Below are positions 21,483 through 32,900 of a stretch of DNA of 64,000 bases, in pieces. A program made the translations under genes and the position numbers. The DNA comes from Stomoxys calcitrans (taxonomy: Eukaryota > Arthropoda > Insecta > Diptera > Muscidae): the NCBI RefSeq assembly GCF_963082655.1, contig NC_081553.1:40439054-40503053 (forward strand). Direction: 5' to 3'. Below the pieces are notes generated by a model. The model ran no database searches. It was not told the DNA's origin and saw only the letters and a program-made list of their open reading frames with translations. The first letter of the stretch is position 1; the number at the start of each line of letters is the position of its first letter.

Positions 21483-21724
21483 CTATTCACAATTGGAATG
21501 GTGATGTGCGATGCGGCCTACCTTTAGATGTTGGGGATTTTGTAGAAATTATGGAAGAATGTCCCAAATGGTTTCGTGGCACATGCCCCCGCAAATCACG
21601 AGCGGTTGGTATATTTCCCAAAACCTACATTCACATAAAAGACTTAAGCAAAATTGATCCTGTGGTAGCGGAATGTACGCAGGTTCTTAGAGAATGGTCC
21701 GAAATATGGAAGCGTTTATATGTA
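21483..21724 (+). CDS. spg: DOCK-family exchange factor, SH3-domain exon
   Basis: This is an internal exon of a DOCK (CZH) guanine nucleotide exchange factor, best matched to DOCK3/4 (Drosophila sponge). It starts after a pyrimidine-rich acceptor ending TTTTCAG at 21482 and ends at donor GTAAGT (21725). It enters at the second base of a codon and leaves on a codon boundary. The roughly 80 residues include an SH3 domain (GLPLDVGDFVEIMEECPKWF, RG, then VGIFPKTYIHI) and a helix, VVAECTQVLREWSEIWKRLY, seen in DOCK proteins just after the SH3. In DOCK family members the SH3 binds ELMO and contacts the DHR2 domain, which activates Rac or Rap. The first exon and the DHR domains were not found in the window. 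The frame is clean, so I treat it as a living gene. Confidence 0.88.
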
Positions 21725-21797
21725 GTAAGTATTTGATGAAGGTCCCTAATCCCTAAATCATTTTGGTATACTAATTTTTTAACATTCTTCTCTACAG

Positions 21798-21946
21798 AAA
21801 AACGAAACATACAAATTTACCACAATAGGTAAACAAATGTTATCAATATTAGATAACCGTAAAGAATTACTGGGAGCTACCTTAACACAGGATCAAACAT
21901 TAGAACTACAAATGACAGTGGTGTCAAAAATTGACTGGGGCAATCG
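21798..21946 (+). CDS. spg: DOCK-family exchange factor, second exon seen
   Basis: This exon follows the SH3 exon after a 73 bp intron (GTAAGT...TCTACAG). It encodes KNETYKFTTIGKQMLSILDN, then RKELLGATLTQDQTLELQMT and VVSKIDWGN plus the first two bases of an Arg codon, before donor GTAAGT at 21947. The order 'L-T-Q-D-Q ... D-W-G-N' is characteristic of the DOCK3/4 branch rather than DOCK1/mbc, which supports the spg call. The entry phase matches the preceding exon. The next expected residues (a GLDLVPR-like block) were not recognised downstream in this window. Confidence 0.87.
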
Positions 21947-22029
21947 GTAAGTGTACAAATTTGCTTACTAAGTTGGCTGTAACAGACCATATGTTCTGTT
22001 CTAAGGTTCTAATCTTCGAGTAGGCGTTT

Positions 22030-22180
22030 TTTTTTATCGGGATTATACAAACGAGTTTCAGACACCTAGCCAACCCTTCGCTTGAGAACCCATATATTTA
22101 GATGGCAACCCATAGGCTCCTGCTGCCTTATTGTAGTTCGAACAATCTGTCATCTCTTCTTTATTGTGTATGGGACATAG
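22030..22180 (-). pseudogene. LINE reverse transcriptase fragment
   Basis: The minus strand reads a decayed 'NKAAGAYGLPSKY' block, matching the reverse-transcriptase motif NNKAAGPDGLPAE of insect LINEs. It is short and broken. Two related pieces lie at 24.1 and 24.4 kb. Confidence 0.55.
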
Positions 22181-22209
22181 TATGCAGAGGTTTTAAACAT
22201 CGGGTCTGA

Positions 22210-22816
22210 GTTAGGTTGGGTTAGGTTAAAGGACAACCACTTTACTCGGACACCTTTGTGTTCGTCCTAGAAAGAAATGAAATAAGAGAGAAGAAATTGT
22301 CTCTTTCTCGTTAGAAAAAGATAAACGAAAAGCTGGCATAGAAACTGAAAGAAGACTCTGCGATTAGAGAGCCGCCCCCTCAGCCGTCTCAGGCACTTAC
22401 AGAAGTCCAGATGACTCGGGGGTCGAAAGACTGTAAGAGCTGGGAGCTCAGTGAAGAGAAGAGATGTTCAACCAAAATCGTACGCCCTCTACCCACCATC
22501 ACGGGGGCATTGACACAGCTGATGCTCGAAGGTCTGCAATTCCTCCGTATCCCCACAGACCCTGCAGAAATCCTCATCACCCCGAGCCCATTGCAATTTC
22601 GGCGACCTGATATTGCAGTGGCCGGTCAGTACTTCCCCCAACAATTCAAGGTCGAGCTTCCCTAGCTCGCGAACAATCGACGTTTTCGTTCCTTGCATCT
22701 CTCGTCAAGCCTCGACTCTACGTGATCCGCAGCCAGTGCTTTCAGCACTGCCACATAATTTGCAACAACCTGAGAGGATTGCCGCTCCTGACTCAGTACA
22801 ACATCCAAGGCGTTAA
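22210..22816 (-). pseudogene. LINE ORF2 C-terminal region and 3' end
   Basis: The minus-strand frame (22489-22698) reads TKTSIVRELGKLDLELLGEV, LTGHCNIRSPKLQWARG and FCRVCGDTEELQTFEHQLCQ-CP. This is the 'LTGH ... C-x2-C ... EH-x2-C-x-CP' region found after the RNase H domain of insect non-LTR retrotransposons. A frame change leads into VEHLFSSLSSQLLQSFDPRV (22389-22580). The 3' flank ends in a 'CCTAACCCAACCTAACTC' tail near 22205. RNase H itself is not seen. Confidence 0.78.
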
Positions 22817-23029
22817 AGATAAAACTCCTCCAAAATTTTCAAAAAAAAATTTATTAAATTTTCTATAAAGACAAACATTTGTCAAAAATTCCTTTAAGAC
22901 AAAATGTTGATGAAATTTTCCCTACAGACAGAGTTTCGATAAATTTTTTCAAAAAAAAAACCCAAGAATAAATTTTCAAAAGACAAATTTCAATAAAAGT
23001 TATAATTATCACAAAATATGGTGAACAAG
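22817..23029. other. A-rich spacer
   Basis: A-rich tandem-like sequence with repeated 'AAATTTTC...AGACAAA' blocks; no gene. Confidence 0.4.
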
Positions 23030-23975
23030 CGTGCTAATTTCATCCGGGCCGAACCTTGGGAACCCACCACCATGGATTCTGCAAAAATATGAGAGCTATA
23101 TCTAGTTATAGATCGAATTGGACCGTACTTGGCGCAGTTGTTGAGAGTCATAACAGAACACTATATGCAAAATTTCAGCCAAATCGGATAAAAATCGCGG
23201 TATGTAAGGGCTCAGGAAGTCAAATCGGAAGATCGGTTCATATGGAAGCTTTAAAATATTCTTCACCGATTTGAACCGTATTTGGCACAGTTGTTGGGAA
23301 TCATAACAGAACACTATGTGCAAAATTTCAGCCAAATTGGATGAAAATTTAGGCTTCCATGGGCTCAAGAATTCATATCGGGAACTCGGTTTATATGGGA
23401 GCTATATCCGGTTATAGACCGATTTTGCACCGTACTTGGTACAGTTGTTGGAAGTCACAATAGAACACTATGTGCAATATTTCAGCCAAATCGGACAAAA
23501 ATTGTGGCATTCAGGAGCTCAGAAAGTCAAATCGGGAGATCGTTTTATATGGGAGCTATAATAGGTTCTTTACCGATTTTGGACCGTAGTTGGCATAGTT
23601 GTTGGAAGTCACAACAGAACACTTTGTGCAAAATTTCAGCCAAATTGGGTGAAAATTGAGGCTTCCATGGGCTCAAGAAGTCAATTCGAGAGATCGGTTT
23701 ATATGGGAGCTATATCCAAATCTGAACCGATAGGGCCCATTTGCAATCCCCAATGACCTACATCAATATAAAGTATCTGTGCAAAATTTCAAGCGGCTAG
23801 CTTTACGCGTTGGACCGCTATCGTAGTTTGGACAGACGGACGGACGGACATGGCTAAATCGACTCAGAACGTCGAGACGATCAAGTATATATATACTTCA
23901 TAGGGTCTTAGACGAATATTTCGATGTGTTACAAACGGTATGGCTAGATTAGTATAACCCTATCCTATGGTGGTG
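23030..23975 (+). mobile_element. DINE-1-like element, near full length
   Basis: It begins GAACAAGCGTGCTAATTTC followed by 'CCGGGCCGAACC' and 'CCCACCACCATGG'. Four internal units of about 155 bp with 'TCGGTTTATATGGGAGCTAT' come next. Then come the 'GACAGACGGACGGACGGACA' segment, 'TATATATATACTTCATAGGG', 'GGTGTTACAAACGGTATGGC' and the distal end 'CCTATGGTGGTGGGTAT'. This copy shows the family order most clearly on the + strand. Confidence 0.82.
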
Positions 23976-24079
23976 GGTATAAAACATTTGCTACTAATTT
24001 TTCTCCCGATGTAGTCAGGTCCATTTAATCTCTCAACTAATACGCTCGAAATAATCTTATATGCGAATAAAAGGAGACC

Positions 24080-24440
24080 AAACCCTGTGTAGTTGGCTCA
24101 TACCGAGGTTCTAAACCTCTGCTACTTGTTCTTGTAGCCAGATGGGGCAGACGAGCCGATGCATTTGCATCATCGGCTTATTGCCTTTTGTCTTAAAAAC
24201 TCAGCTGGCAACCCATCGGGTGCCGCTGCCTTGTTGTTCTTCAACTAGATTACTGGTACGCTGATCTCAATCAGAAGAGATGGATTCTGAAAAATAATTT
24301 TTTTTCATGTTCTCAATATACTTGCCCAAAAAATTCGGGGCAGAACAATAAGACATACGCCTCATTACAGTTTCGTCTCTGGTGGGCAACTCATCGGGTC
24401 CTACTGCCTTGTTGTTCTCAGCCGGGTTACAAGACGGTAT
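24080..24440 (-). pseudogene. Two LINE reverse transcriptase fragments
   Basis: On the minus strand, 24150-24290 reads LKNNKAAAPDGLPAEFLRQK and 24360-24420 reads NPAENNKAVGPDELPTRDET. Both are the RT segment 'NNKAAGPDGLPAE'. They probably represent two broken insertions, or a tandem duplication, of the same LINE type as at 22.1 kb. Stops and short lengths show decay. Confidence 0.65.
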
Positions 24441-25350
24441 ATATTCTTCATATCGTCATTAGGGATTCCTTCTCTGGTGTTCTCCTCGCCGCCATGGTGA
24501 ACGGATATTTGCATCTAGAAATCATTTTCTTTCCATATCCTAAGCACACCATTAGATTTCTTTCTTCAGCAGGGTATTCTGTTCAGTTTTTTAAACGGAA
24601 TGCTGTCAACTTAATATTAAAAAAAACGTCGGCGAGAGAAGTAGGCGAAAAAGTAGAACTCCTGTGATATGAGAGAAATGAATCGAAAGTATTGGATTTA
24701 TTTTCACTGTTTTGCCTACTGGACCACTGTGTGACGAAATTTATAAAGGCTGTTATTAAAAGCTATAAGAAATTTTTTCAAAAAACACATTAAATTCAGA
24801 AAAATGCATGACATCTTTATTTGAATCGATAGTACGGTCCATATACTTGAATTTCTCTTTGTCCATGTGGGTTGTTTCATGCAAATATTGACCGTGACTG
24901 GGACTCAAATGGTCCATCCGCTTATTCCAATTTTGTTTCTATATACTTTGTATTTCTCTTCCTACCCTTTTATGACCAGTTCAAAAATCAATCCTCGCGT
25001 TCATTTAAAAAATATGACTAGTTTGGCAACACTTCAACACAATATGAGGCCGGTTAAGTCTTTACATGTGAAGCACCCTTACTACAAGTTTAAGTAACCA
25101 TTTAGTTACTAACAGTGAAGTATACTTTTAGGCTGAAACAGTTATTTCAGCGATGTTTGTTTAGTGTAATAATTATGGTAAGTAGTCAAAGCACAAGATG
25201 TAATATTTTTTGAATTAATAATAGAATTTTACATATATGTATTAGTAATATAAGCATAATATAGAAAAAGCATTGAAAACAAGTGTCATCAGCAAGATTT
25301 TTCTTTATGTATTGATTAAACTCATAGAAAATATAAGCTTTATAGTATAG
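24441..25350. other. Non-coding, no gene
   Basis: This is the expected location of further spg exons if that gene continues to the right, but I could not recognise any DOCK-like translation here. AT-rich; no repeat recognised. Confidence 0.45.
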
Positions 25351-25351
25351 A

Positions 25352-25990
25352 AAAAGTAAAAGCGTACTAGTTAAGCCGGGCCGAATCTTATATGCCTTCC
25401 ACCATGGATCGCTTTTTCAAGTTCTTTGCCCGGCATCTCTTTATAAGCAAACAAGAGATAATGAATAAGAATTGCTATGCTATTGGAGCTATGCTAGGTT
25501 ATAAGCTTTTTCGGGATGTTAAAGACAATAGTAGATCCCACTGTTCAAAATTTCAACCAAATCGGATAAAAATTTCGCCCTAGAGGGACTTGAGAAGTAA
25601 CATGGGGAGATTGGGTAGCGTGGGAACTATATCAGATTATGGACCGATTCGGACCATATTTGGCACGTATATTAGAGAACATAGAAAAATTCACTGTGCT
25701 AACTCGGATAAGAATTACGCCCTCTAGAGGCTGAAGAAGTAAGTAATCGAAAGATCGGTTTATATGGGAGCTGTATCAGGTTATAGACCGATTCAGACCA
25801 TATTTGACACGTTTGTTGGAGGTCATGGATACAGTGATTGTGCAAAATTTCAACAAATCAGAAAAAATCGATCGGAAGATCGGTTCATATGGAAGCTGTA
25901 TCAGGTTATGGACCAATTCAGTCCATATTTGACACGTTTTGTTGGAGGTCATAGATATAGTGACTGTGCCAAATTTCAACCAAATAAATT
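25352..25990 (+). mobile_element. DINE-1-like element, truncated
   Basis: The left end is AAAAAGTAAAAGCGTACTAG plus a hairpin remnant (AAGCCGGGCCGAATC) and 'CACCATGGATCGC'. Three units follow with 'GCTGTATCAGGTTATAGACC' and 'TTGTTGGAGGTCATGGATAC'. The distal end is missing. Confidence 0.7.
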
Positions 25991-26109
25991 TAACTGGAAA
26001 GTTTTATGAATAAAAAAATTTAGGACCAATTTTTTTTAAAAAACAAACAAAAATTTTAAAATTTAATGATCTTCGCTGTAACAGGCGAAAAACTTGAAAA
26101 ATGAAAAAA

Positions 26110-26260
26110 TTCAGCAGAGGCCGGCCGGGACTCAAACCTGGGCATACGGAGCAACAGCGAGAGCCGTTGCCGTTGTCTGGCGTTCGAAGCCATCAATACA
26201 ACTTCCAACAGATGCACAGAATCATGTGTACCACGCAAGTAGTGTAATTGCCACAGAAAA
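26110..26260 (-). mobile_element. Possible tRNA-derived SINE fragment
   Basis: On the minus strand a box B-like GGTTTGAGTCCCGGCC follows 'CGCTGTTGCTCCGTATGCCC', as in a tRNA-derived SINE head. No clear box A or target duplication was found, so the call is weak. Confidence 0.35.
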
Positions 26261-26279
26261 AAGTCTGTCATTGATATCT

Positions 26280-26995
26280 GAAGGGGGGCGGACGCTCCCC
26301 CAACCCTAATTTTCAGAAAGGCCAGATCTCGAAGATGGGTGGTGCGATTTATGCGAAATTTCGTGTGCTCTCTTATAGTAACCTAAAAAAAATTGGTATC
26401 CAAATTTCTGATGGGTTACCTAGGGGGGAAGCCCCACCCCAAAACCTACCAAATATTTATATAGACCAATCACGACCATATGAGACTCAAATGAAAGGTA
26501 TTTAAGAGTGGAATACGAATCTGATACCCAAATTTAGGACCAAGTGTTTGGGGACCACCCCAACCCTAAATCGGACATACTCACCAACCATGGCAATATG
26601 GGACTCAACTGAAAGGTATATGCGAGTAGAATATGGATCTGATATGCAAATGTCGGCTCGAATAGATAGGTATAGAATACGAATATGATATCCAAATGTG
26701 GCACAAGTGTTTTGGGGGCCTCCCCTCTCCAATAACACCCCCCAAAGAGCACAAATTGACGAGCATAGTAATATGGGGCTCAAATGAAAGGTCTTTGGAA
26801 GTACCCCACGATTCTGAACTCAATATTCGGGAAAGAGTTCCTATAGGGCCAACCCCATAACACCAGCCAAATAGGAAGTATTTGCTGACCATTGCAATAT
26901 GGGGCTTAAATAAGAGGTACTCTAGAGTAGAATACGAAGCTGATATATATTTTCAGAGAAAATCACTGAAAGGCCGCTCCATCTCCCAGAACACC
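26280..26995 (+). repeat. Composite dispersed repeat 'GGCAATATGGGACTC', array 1
   Basis: Degenerate units of about 110-140 bp carry 'ATGGCAATATGGGACTCAA', 'GAAAGGTAT', 'AGTAGAATACGAATCTGAT', 'CAAGTGTTTGGGG' and C-rich 'ACCACCCCAACCC' or 'AACACCCCC' blocks. The same unit order occurs at 55.9-56.4 kb. It is non-coding; family unnamed. Confidence 0.75.
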
Positions 26996-27004
26996 CCCAA
27001 AGCG

Positions 27005-27795
27005 ATATCAAGCTATTGATCGATTCAGACCATATTAGACACGTATGTTGAAGGTTATTAGAGAAGCTGTTGTACAAAATTTCTGCCAAATCAGATGAGA
27101 ATTGCGCCCTCTGGAGGCTAAAGAAGTCAAGATCCCATATCGCTTTATATGACTGCTATAACAAGTAATGTGCCGATTTGAATCATACTTAACGCGGTTG
27201 TTAGAAGTGATACCAAAACATCAGGCGCAAAATTTCAGTAAAATCGGACGACAATTGCGCCCTCTATAGGCTCAAGAAGTCAAGACCCAAGATCGGTTTA
27301 TATGGCAGCTACATCAAAACATAGACCGATTTTAACCATACCTACAAAATTTCCAAATCAGATGAGAATTGCGCCCTCTAGAGGCTAAAGAAGTCAAGAA
27401 CCCATAACGCTTTATATGACAGCTATAACAGGTTATGTACCGATTTGAATTATACATAACGCGGTTGTTGGTTGTTGATACCAAAAGACCAAGCGCAAAA
27501 TTGCATTCAAATCGTTCGAGAATTGCGCCCTCTAGAGGCTCAAGAAGTCAAGACCTAAAATCGGTTTATATCGCAGCTATATCAAAAAATAGACCGATTT
27601 TAACCATACCTAGCGCAGTTGTTAGAAAAGGATACCAAAACACCAGGTGCAGAATTGCATTCAAATCCGACGAGAATTGCGCCCTCTAGAACATGGCTAG
27701 ATCGACTTAAAATGACATGGGGTCTCAGACCCATATTTCGAGGTGTTACAAACACAATGACGAAATTAGTATATCCCCATCCTACGTTGGAGGGT
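27005..27795 (+). mobile_element. DINE-1-like element, 5'-truncated
   Basis: Four units have 'TTGCGCCCTCTAGAGGCTCA' and 'GATCGGTTTATATGGCAGCT'. Then come the distal segment 'ACATGGCTAGATCGACTT', 'GGTGTTACAAACACAATGAC' and the terminus 'TACGTTGGAGGGTAT'. Confidence 0.75.
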
Positions 27796-27892
27796 ATAAA
27801 AACGAATATCATAATCAATTTTGGGGCCAAGTGTTTGGGGTACGCCTCATCCCATAAATGGTTTTTTGAGAGAAGAGCAAATGCAAATTGCA

Positions 27893-28190
27893 AATTTTAT
27901 CCATGAACATTCCACTAAGGCACAGGGGCAAACTTCTCACATATCAATGAGTGCAGTCCGGTTCAAGTTTTAAGCTCAATGATAAGGGGCCTCCTTTTTA
28001 TAGCCGAATCCGAACGGCGTGCCGCAGTGCGACACCTCTTTGGAGAGACACCTCTTTGACATAGTACCTCACAAATGTTGCCAGCATTGGGAGAGTAAAA
28101 CCACCGCTGAAAATTTTTTCTGATGGCCTCGCCAGGATTCGAACCCAGGCGTTCAGCGTCATAGGCGGACATGCTAATCTCTGCGCTGCG
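27893..28190 (-). mobile_element. tRNA-derived SINE, inverted, near full length
   Basis: It has the tail 'CCATGAACATTCCACTAAGG', the body 'AGGGGCCTCCTTTTTATAGC', box B 'AGGATTCGAACCCAGGCG' and the box A side 'GCGGACATGCTAATCTCTGC' (all given as + strand). A roughly 25 bp local duplication of the 'GACACCTCTTTG' segment lies at 28029-28060. Confidence 0.85.
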
Positions 28191-28219
28191 GTGGCATGAG
28201 AGAGTGAAGAGCATTCGAA

Positions 28220-28500
28220 GAGCATGGATTCAGATATTTTTTTCAGGGTCAAGAGTCTGGGGACCAACTCACCCCCCAAACACCCATAAACCGGACATAC
28301 ATATTTACGAGCCAAGGCAATATGGGACTCAAATGAAAGTCATTCGGATCACGTTGCTGTGGGTCCACACCACCAACCGTAGCCCTGGGAGTCTTCTTAC
28401 TCCCATAATCCCCATGAGCATATCGGGCTGTAATAAAGTCTCTTAAGAATGGAGAACATCTAACATTCAAACTCAAATGACCCTAAACCTGTTGAGCGAA
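28220..28500 (+). repeat. Composite dispersed repeat, 3' end copy
   Basis: The segment carries 'GTCAAGAGTCTGGGGACCAA', 'CGGACATACATATTTACGAG', 'GGCAATATGGGACTCAAATG' and the end segment 'TAATAAAGTCTCTTAAGAAT' with 'GGAGAACATCTAACATTC'. That end segment matches 56.34-56.40 kb, so both copies share the same 3' boundary region. A further small piece lies at 27820-27880. Confidence 0.7.
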
Positions 28501-28537
28501 TTCATAAGTCAGTAAAGAGATTCAGCTAGTAATTTTA

Positions 28538-28669
28538 TTGGGTTGCCCAAAAAGTAATTGCGGATTTTTTAAAAGAAAGCAAATGCATTTTTAATAAAAC
28601 TTAGAATGAACTTTAATCAAATATACTTTTTTTACACTTTTTTCCGCAATTACTTTTTGGGCAACCCAA
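28538..28669 (+). mobile_element. mariner-type MITE, copy 6, internally deleted
   Basis: It runs from TTGGGTTGCCCAAAAAG to CTTTTTGGGCAACCCAA and is only 132 bp long, having lost about 100 bp of the interior. Unlike the other copies it is flanked by an 18 bp direct repeat (TTCAGCTAGTAATTTTAT at 28521-28538 and 28677-28694), not just TA. Confidence 0.9.
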
Positions 28670-28694
28670 TATAAGGTTCAGCTAGTAATTTTAT

Positions 28695-29724
28695 AAAGTA
28701 AATTTTTATTTAAAAGAAGCATAAAAATTTATCATGTATCTATCATCATAATCACAATACTTTTGTTTATAAACAAAATTTCTAAATTTTCATCGTCATA
28801 ATTAAAGTATATAAGGTTTTTCGCTTTATGAATATTTCTTAACTAATATGCCTAATGAAATGAGAAGCATATGGGGCAGAAGGGGACATACACAATTGCA
28901 ATTGATTTAAATATAAATATTTAGTTAAATAGTTAGCTCTTAATTTGAATTTCTTCATTAAGCATAAATAAAAATATGGTCAGACAGAGCCAACTAGGGT
29001 GGGAGAGGGCAGCATATGAATAAAAAAAAAATTTAAAAATCTCTATTAATAAACAGTAAACATATAGCAATCAATCATGCGGAATATATAGTTAAAATAT
29101 ACATACATATATGCAATATGTATATATTGATGGCGGTTTCTTGTTGTATTTAATCAAAAATTAAAATAAAAAATTTTAAAGTAACATTTTAGCATTTTTT
29201 TTCGGTTATGTATAAAATTTTTTTTATATTCTTAAGGTTTTGTCGTTCATCTAACAGAGATGGAAAGTGAGTTTTCGTAGAAAAATTTATAAAAAGTTGA
29301 GGTTTGTTCAAACCTCTTGTTGTCGGTTTTATACAAAGCATATCATTGCACGATTGGTTAAAGAAAAATCAAAATATAGCACATTTTTAATTTTTTTTTT
29401 TTTTTTACTATTAATGAACATAGGGACAAAACCTATTTCTGTTCGAACATTTAGAATTATGCTCTTGCTTGCATTATTATTGCAATAGTTACTATATATG
29501 TAATTTATATGGTTTTTTTTTAATTAATTAATTATTAGTTAAAAGTAGCATATGTATATATATATGTAAAATGAGAAATCATTTGTTGCGTTTCTATCGT
29601 GCATCCGATTCATTTCATTTCATTTCGTTTCGATTTGATTGGTTCATTCATTGCATTGGAATTGCGTCGTTTTTTTTTTCTTCTTGCGTTTAAGGGCCTT
29701 TAAACAATTGCCTTGCAGTGTCGT
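28695..29724 (-). other. Inx3 3' flank, AT-rich
   Basis: AT-rich sequence downstream of the Inx3 stop. It should contain the 3' UTR. On the minus strand, ATTAAA-like signals occur near 29520 and 29388, but none is clearly preferred. No other gene is seen. Confidence 0.45.
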
Positions 29725-29907
29725 TTATGTTTCCGTTTCCTTGCCAAAACTATCCACTTGCGGATATATCGGATGCATTTCCAATGTTGAGGGTGCCGAT
29801 GGTGTTCTTGAGGAACCCAAGAGATTGCATAATTCTTGTACCATTTCCGAAAAGGATTTCGTATTGACATTTTGTCCCACAAAATGTAAGAGTAAAAAGT
29901 CACCAAT
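29725..29907 (-). CDS. Inx3: Inx3 coding exon 5 (C-terminal tail and stop)
   Basis: Acceptor CCAACAG precedes 29907. The exon encodes IGDFLLLHFVGQNVNTKSFS, EMVQELCNLLGSSRTPSAPS and TLEMHPIYPQVDSFGKETET, then stop. The intron to exon 4 is 67 bp. The SRTPSAPSTLEM block is specific to the Inx3 tail. Confidence 0.96.
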   Translation of the reverse strand: MGDFLLLHFVGQNVNTKSFSEMVQELCNLLGSSRTPSAPSTLEMHPIYPQVDSFGKETET

Positions 29908-32900
29908 CTGTTGGGAATATAGAAAAAGTTTTAATATACATAAGTTGAAGATTAGTTTTATAAGCACAACTTACATCCAAACGCCGTACTAGACTTGAGA
30001 TTTCCTTGCTTTGTGCCGAACGATAAGAACGTTTGATAATAGTTTCGCGGGTAGTGGGCATGGTGACAACCATGAAGGAATAGATCAAGGCAAGGCCAGA
30101 AATGACGGACAAAATGATGAACCAGAACCTAAATTCGAAAATTATAGAAAGATAAAGGAAAGTTAGAAAAATTATAACAATTAGTTTTATAAGTAAAAAT
30201 AAAAAAAATTAAAGAATTTGCATTTTGAGGACAGTTTAACATAGTTTGGGGAATTGTGTTGTCATTATGAAAAAATATAATAATTTTGAGAATATTATTT
30301 GTAAATATTTAATATTCACTATTAAATTAAACTTTCCTCAAGGAATGTTTAACTGTCTTAAACTAACTTCAATACTTTTAATTAACCTTTAAATCTGTAA
30401 ATTTTTAGGAAGTTTATAGATATTTTGAGGACATTTAACATAGTTTGGGGACATTCTAGAGATTTTTGATAACCCCAAAATTTATTAATCTTTTCCATAA
30501 CTGAATCTCAAATTAATTTCAATACTTTTTAATTAACCTTAAGATCTTTACATTTTCATTTTCAGTTCATTTTGAGGACATTTAACATAGTTTGGGGACA
30601 TTCTAGAGATTTTTGATAACCTCAAAATTCATTAATCTTTTCCATAACTGCATCTCAAATTAATTTCAATACTTTTTAATTAACCTTAAAATCTTTACAT
30701 TTTCAGGAAGTTCATTTTGAGGACATTTTACATAGTTTGGGGACATTCTAGGGATTATTGATAACCCCAAAATTCATTTATCTTTTCCATAACTAAATAT
30801 CAAACTAACTTCAATACGTTAATTAACTTTCAAATCTTTACATTTTCAGGAAGTTTGTAGACATTTTGAGAAGATTTAACATAGTTTGGGGACATTCAAG
30901 AGATTTTTGATGACCCCAAAATTCATTAATCTTTTCCATAACTAATTCTAATTATATCCAAATTATGCTTAACTGTCCTCAAACTAAATTTTATCTCTAT
31001 AAAGAACTTTCAAAGGAACATTGTCTACATTTTGAGGACAATTAAACACAGTTTGGGGACATTTAATAATTGCTATGGTAAAGTTCAAATGATTTTAGGA
31101 TATAATAAGTAATATTATTATATAAAGATATTAGATATTATGAGCAAACTATTACATAATTTGAAGGTTGATTTGGAGGTGATTTCAATTAGGCGAAATT
31201 AAATTAATAAGAGGTTTTTATAAGTATATACTTAGAAGAGTTTAACTTCTTCATAATTAAACCTAACTAACCTCAAAGTGAGGTTCTTATTATGTGTTAT
31301 GATAAAGTTTGAATGATTAAACTTTATCATAACAATATATATGTATGAATGTTTAACTGTCCTCAAACTATCTTTGAACCTTTGAAATTAACTTATATGT
31401 ATTTTGAGGAGAGTAAGTTATAGTTTCACGACATTTGGTACAGATTATTTGAAAGCTGAAATGACTTAAGGATTTTATAAGTTTATTTAGGGACAGTTAA
31501 TTAGAGGTTCTTATTGTATATACTAAATAATCCAAAATGATTAAACTTTATCATAATTGCAAATAATTAAACTCAGAGTATGTTTGAATGCCCTCAAACT
31601 ATCTTTTAACTTTTAAAATTAACTGATATATATTTTGAGGACTGTAAGTAATAGTTTCACGACATTTGGTACAGATTATTCGAAAGTTTAATTGGCTTGA
31701 GTATTTATTAAGTATGGTTTAGGGACAGTGGTGTCAATTAAAAGGTAGTTACATTATTTTGAGAACATAACAGACTTTTATGGCATATCAAATGATAAAA
31801 CATTCCAATAACTAAATCCAACTATCACCGAAGTGTGATTAACTGCCCTTCAACAAAAATCTACTTTCACAAAGAAGTATAAATTTAATTCATTGTTTAT
31901 TGAGGGTTCAGAGGCCACCGTTGCGCCCTCTGCGCAACGGTGTTCCGCGTCATAAGCATGTCCGCTTATGACGCGGATCACCTGGGTTCAAACCCCGACG
32001 TGAATATAAGAAAAACTTTTCAGCTGTGGTTATCCCCTTTCTAATGTTGGCTACAATTGTGAGGTATGCTGCCATGTAAAACTTCTCTACCATTCGTATT
32101 CTGCATTATCATGGAGCTTAAAATTTAATCGGACTGCACACATTGATATTAGAGAAGTATCCTTTGTACCTTAATGGAATACCTAAAATTAAATTTACGT
32201 TCACAGCTTTGTATTTTATGGGCATTTTTAGACATTTGGTGGAAGGCTTATTAATTTAATACAATAGTAAATTGATAATTATACTCCCAAATAAATTTCG
32301 CTTCTTTAAAAATCAATCCAACTATACGCAAAGTATGTTCATCTGTCCTCAAACTACTTTAAAATCTGAAAATTAACTTAATTAAGAATTTAGTAAGCGA
32401 AAGATTTTATAAGCATAAATTTTATATCCGTTATTTAATTAAACTTCCCCATTACTGTATTCAACTATCTACCCCCCAAACTATGCAAACATAGTTTGGA
32501 GGCAGTTGATAGCAATTATACAAAAGTTCTCTTTAACTATTTATCCACAAAGTATTTTTAATTGTACTCAAACTTATCAAACAATTTACAAAAATCTTTA
32601 AATTTTGACGAGCTTTGAACACATTTTGAGGATAGTTAGACATAGTTTGGGGATACTTATAGAAAATTATAGGAAAGTTTAATAAATTTGATGACATTAT
32701 AAATATAAATTTAATATGTTAATATTGAATATTGTCACATGAATTTAAGTTTCCCATATCTGAATTCACACATTCCAAATTTTTGATGACATTACTGTCC
32801 CCAATTCGAACTTTAACTTTCGGAATGAATTTTAATCTTAAACCGTTATATTTTAAGGACAGGAACCTAAGCCGTTACATTTTGGGGACACTTGTTGGCA

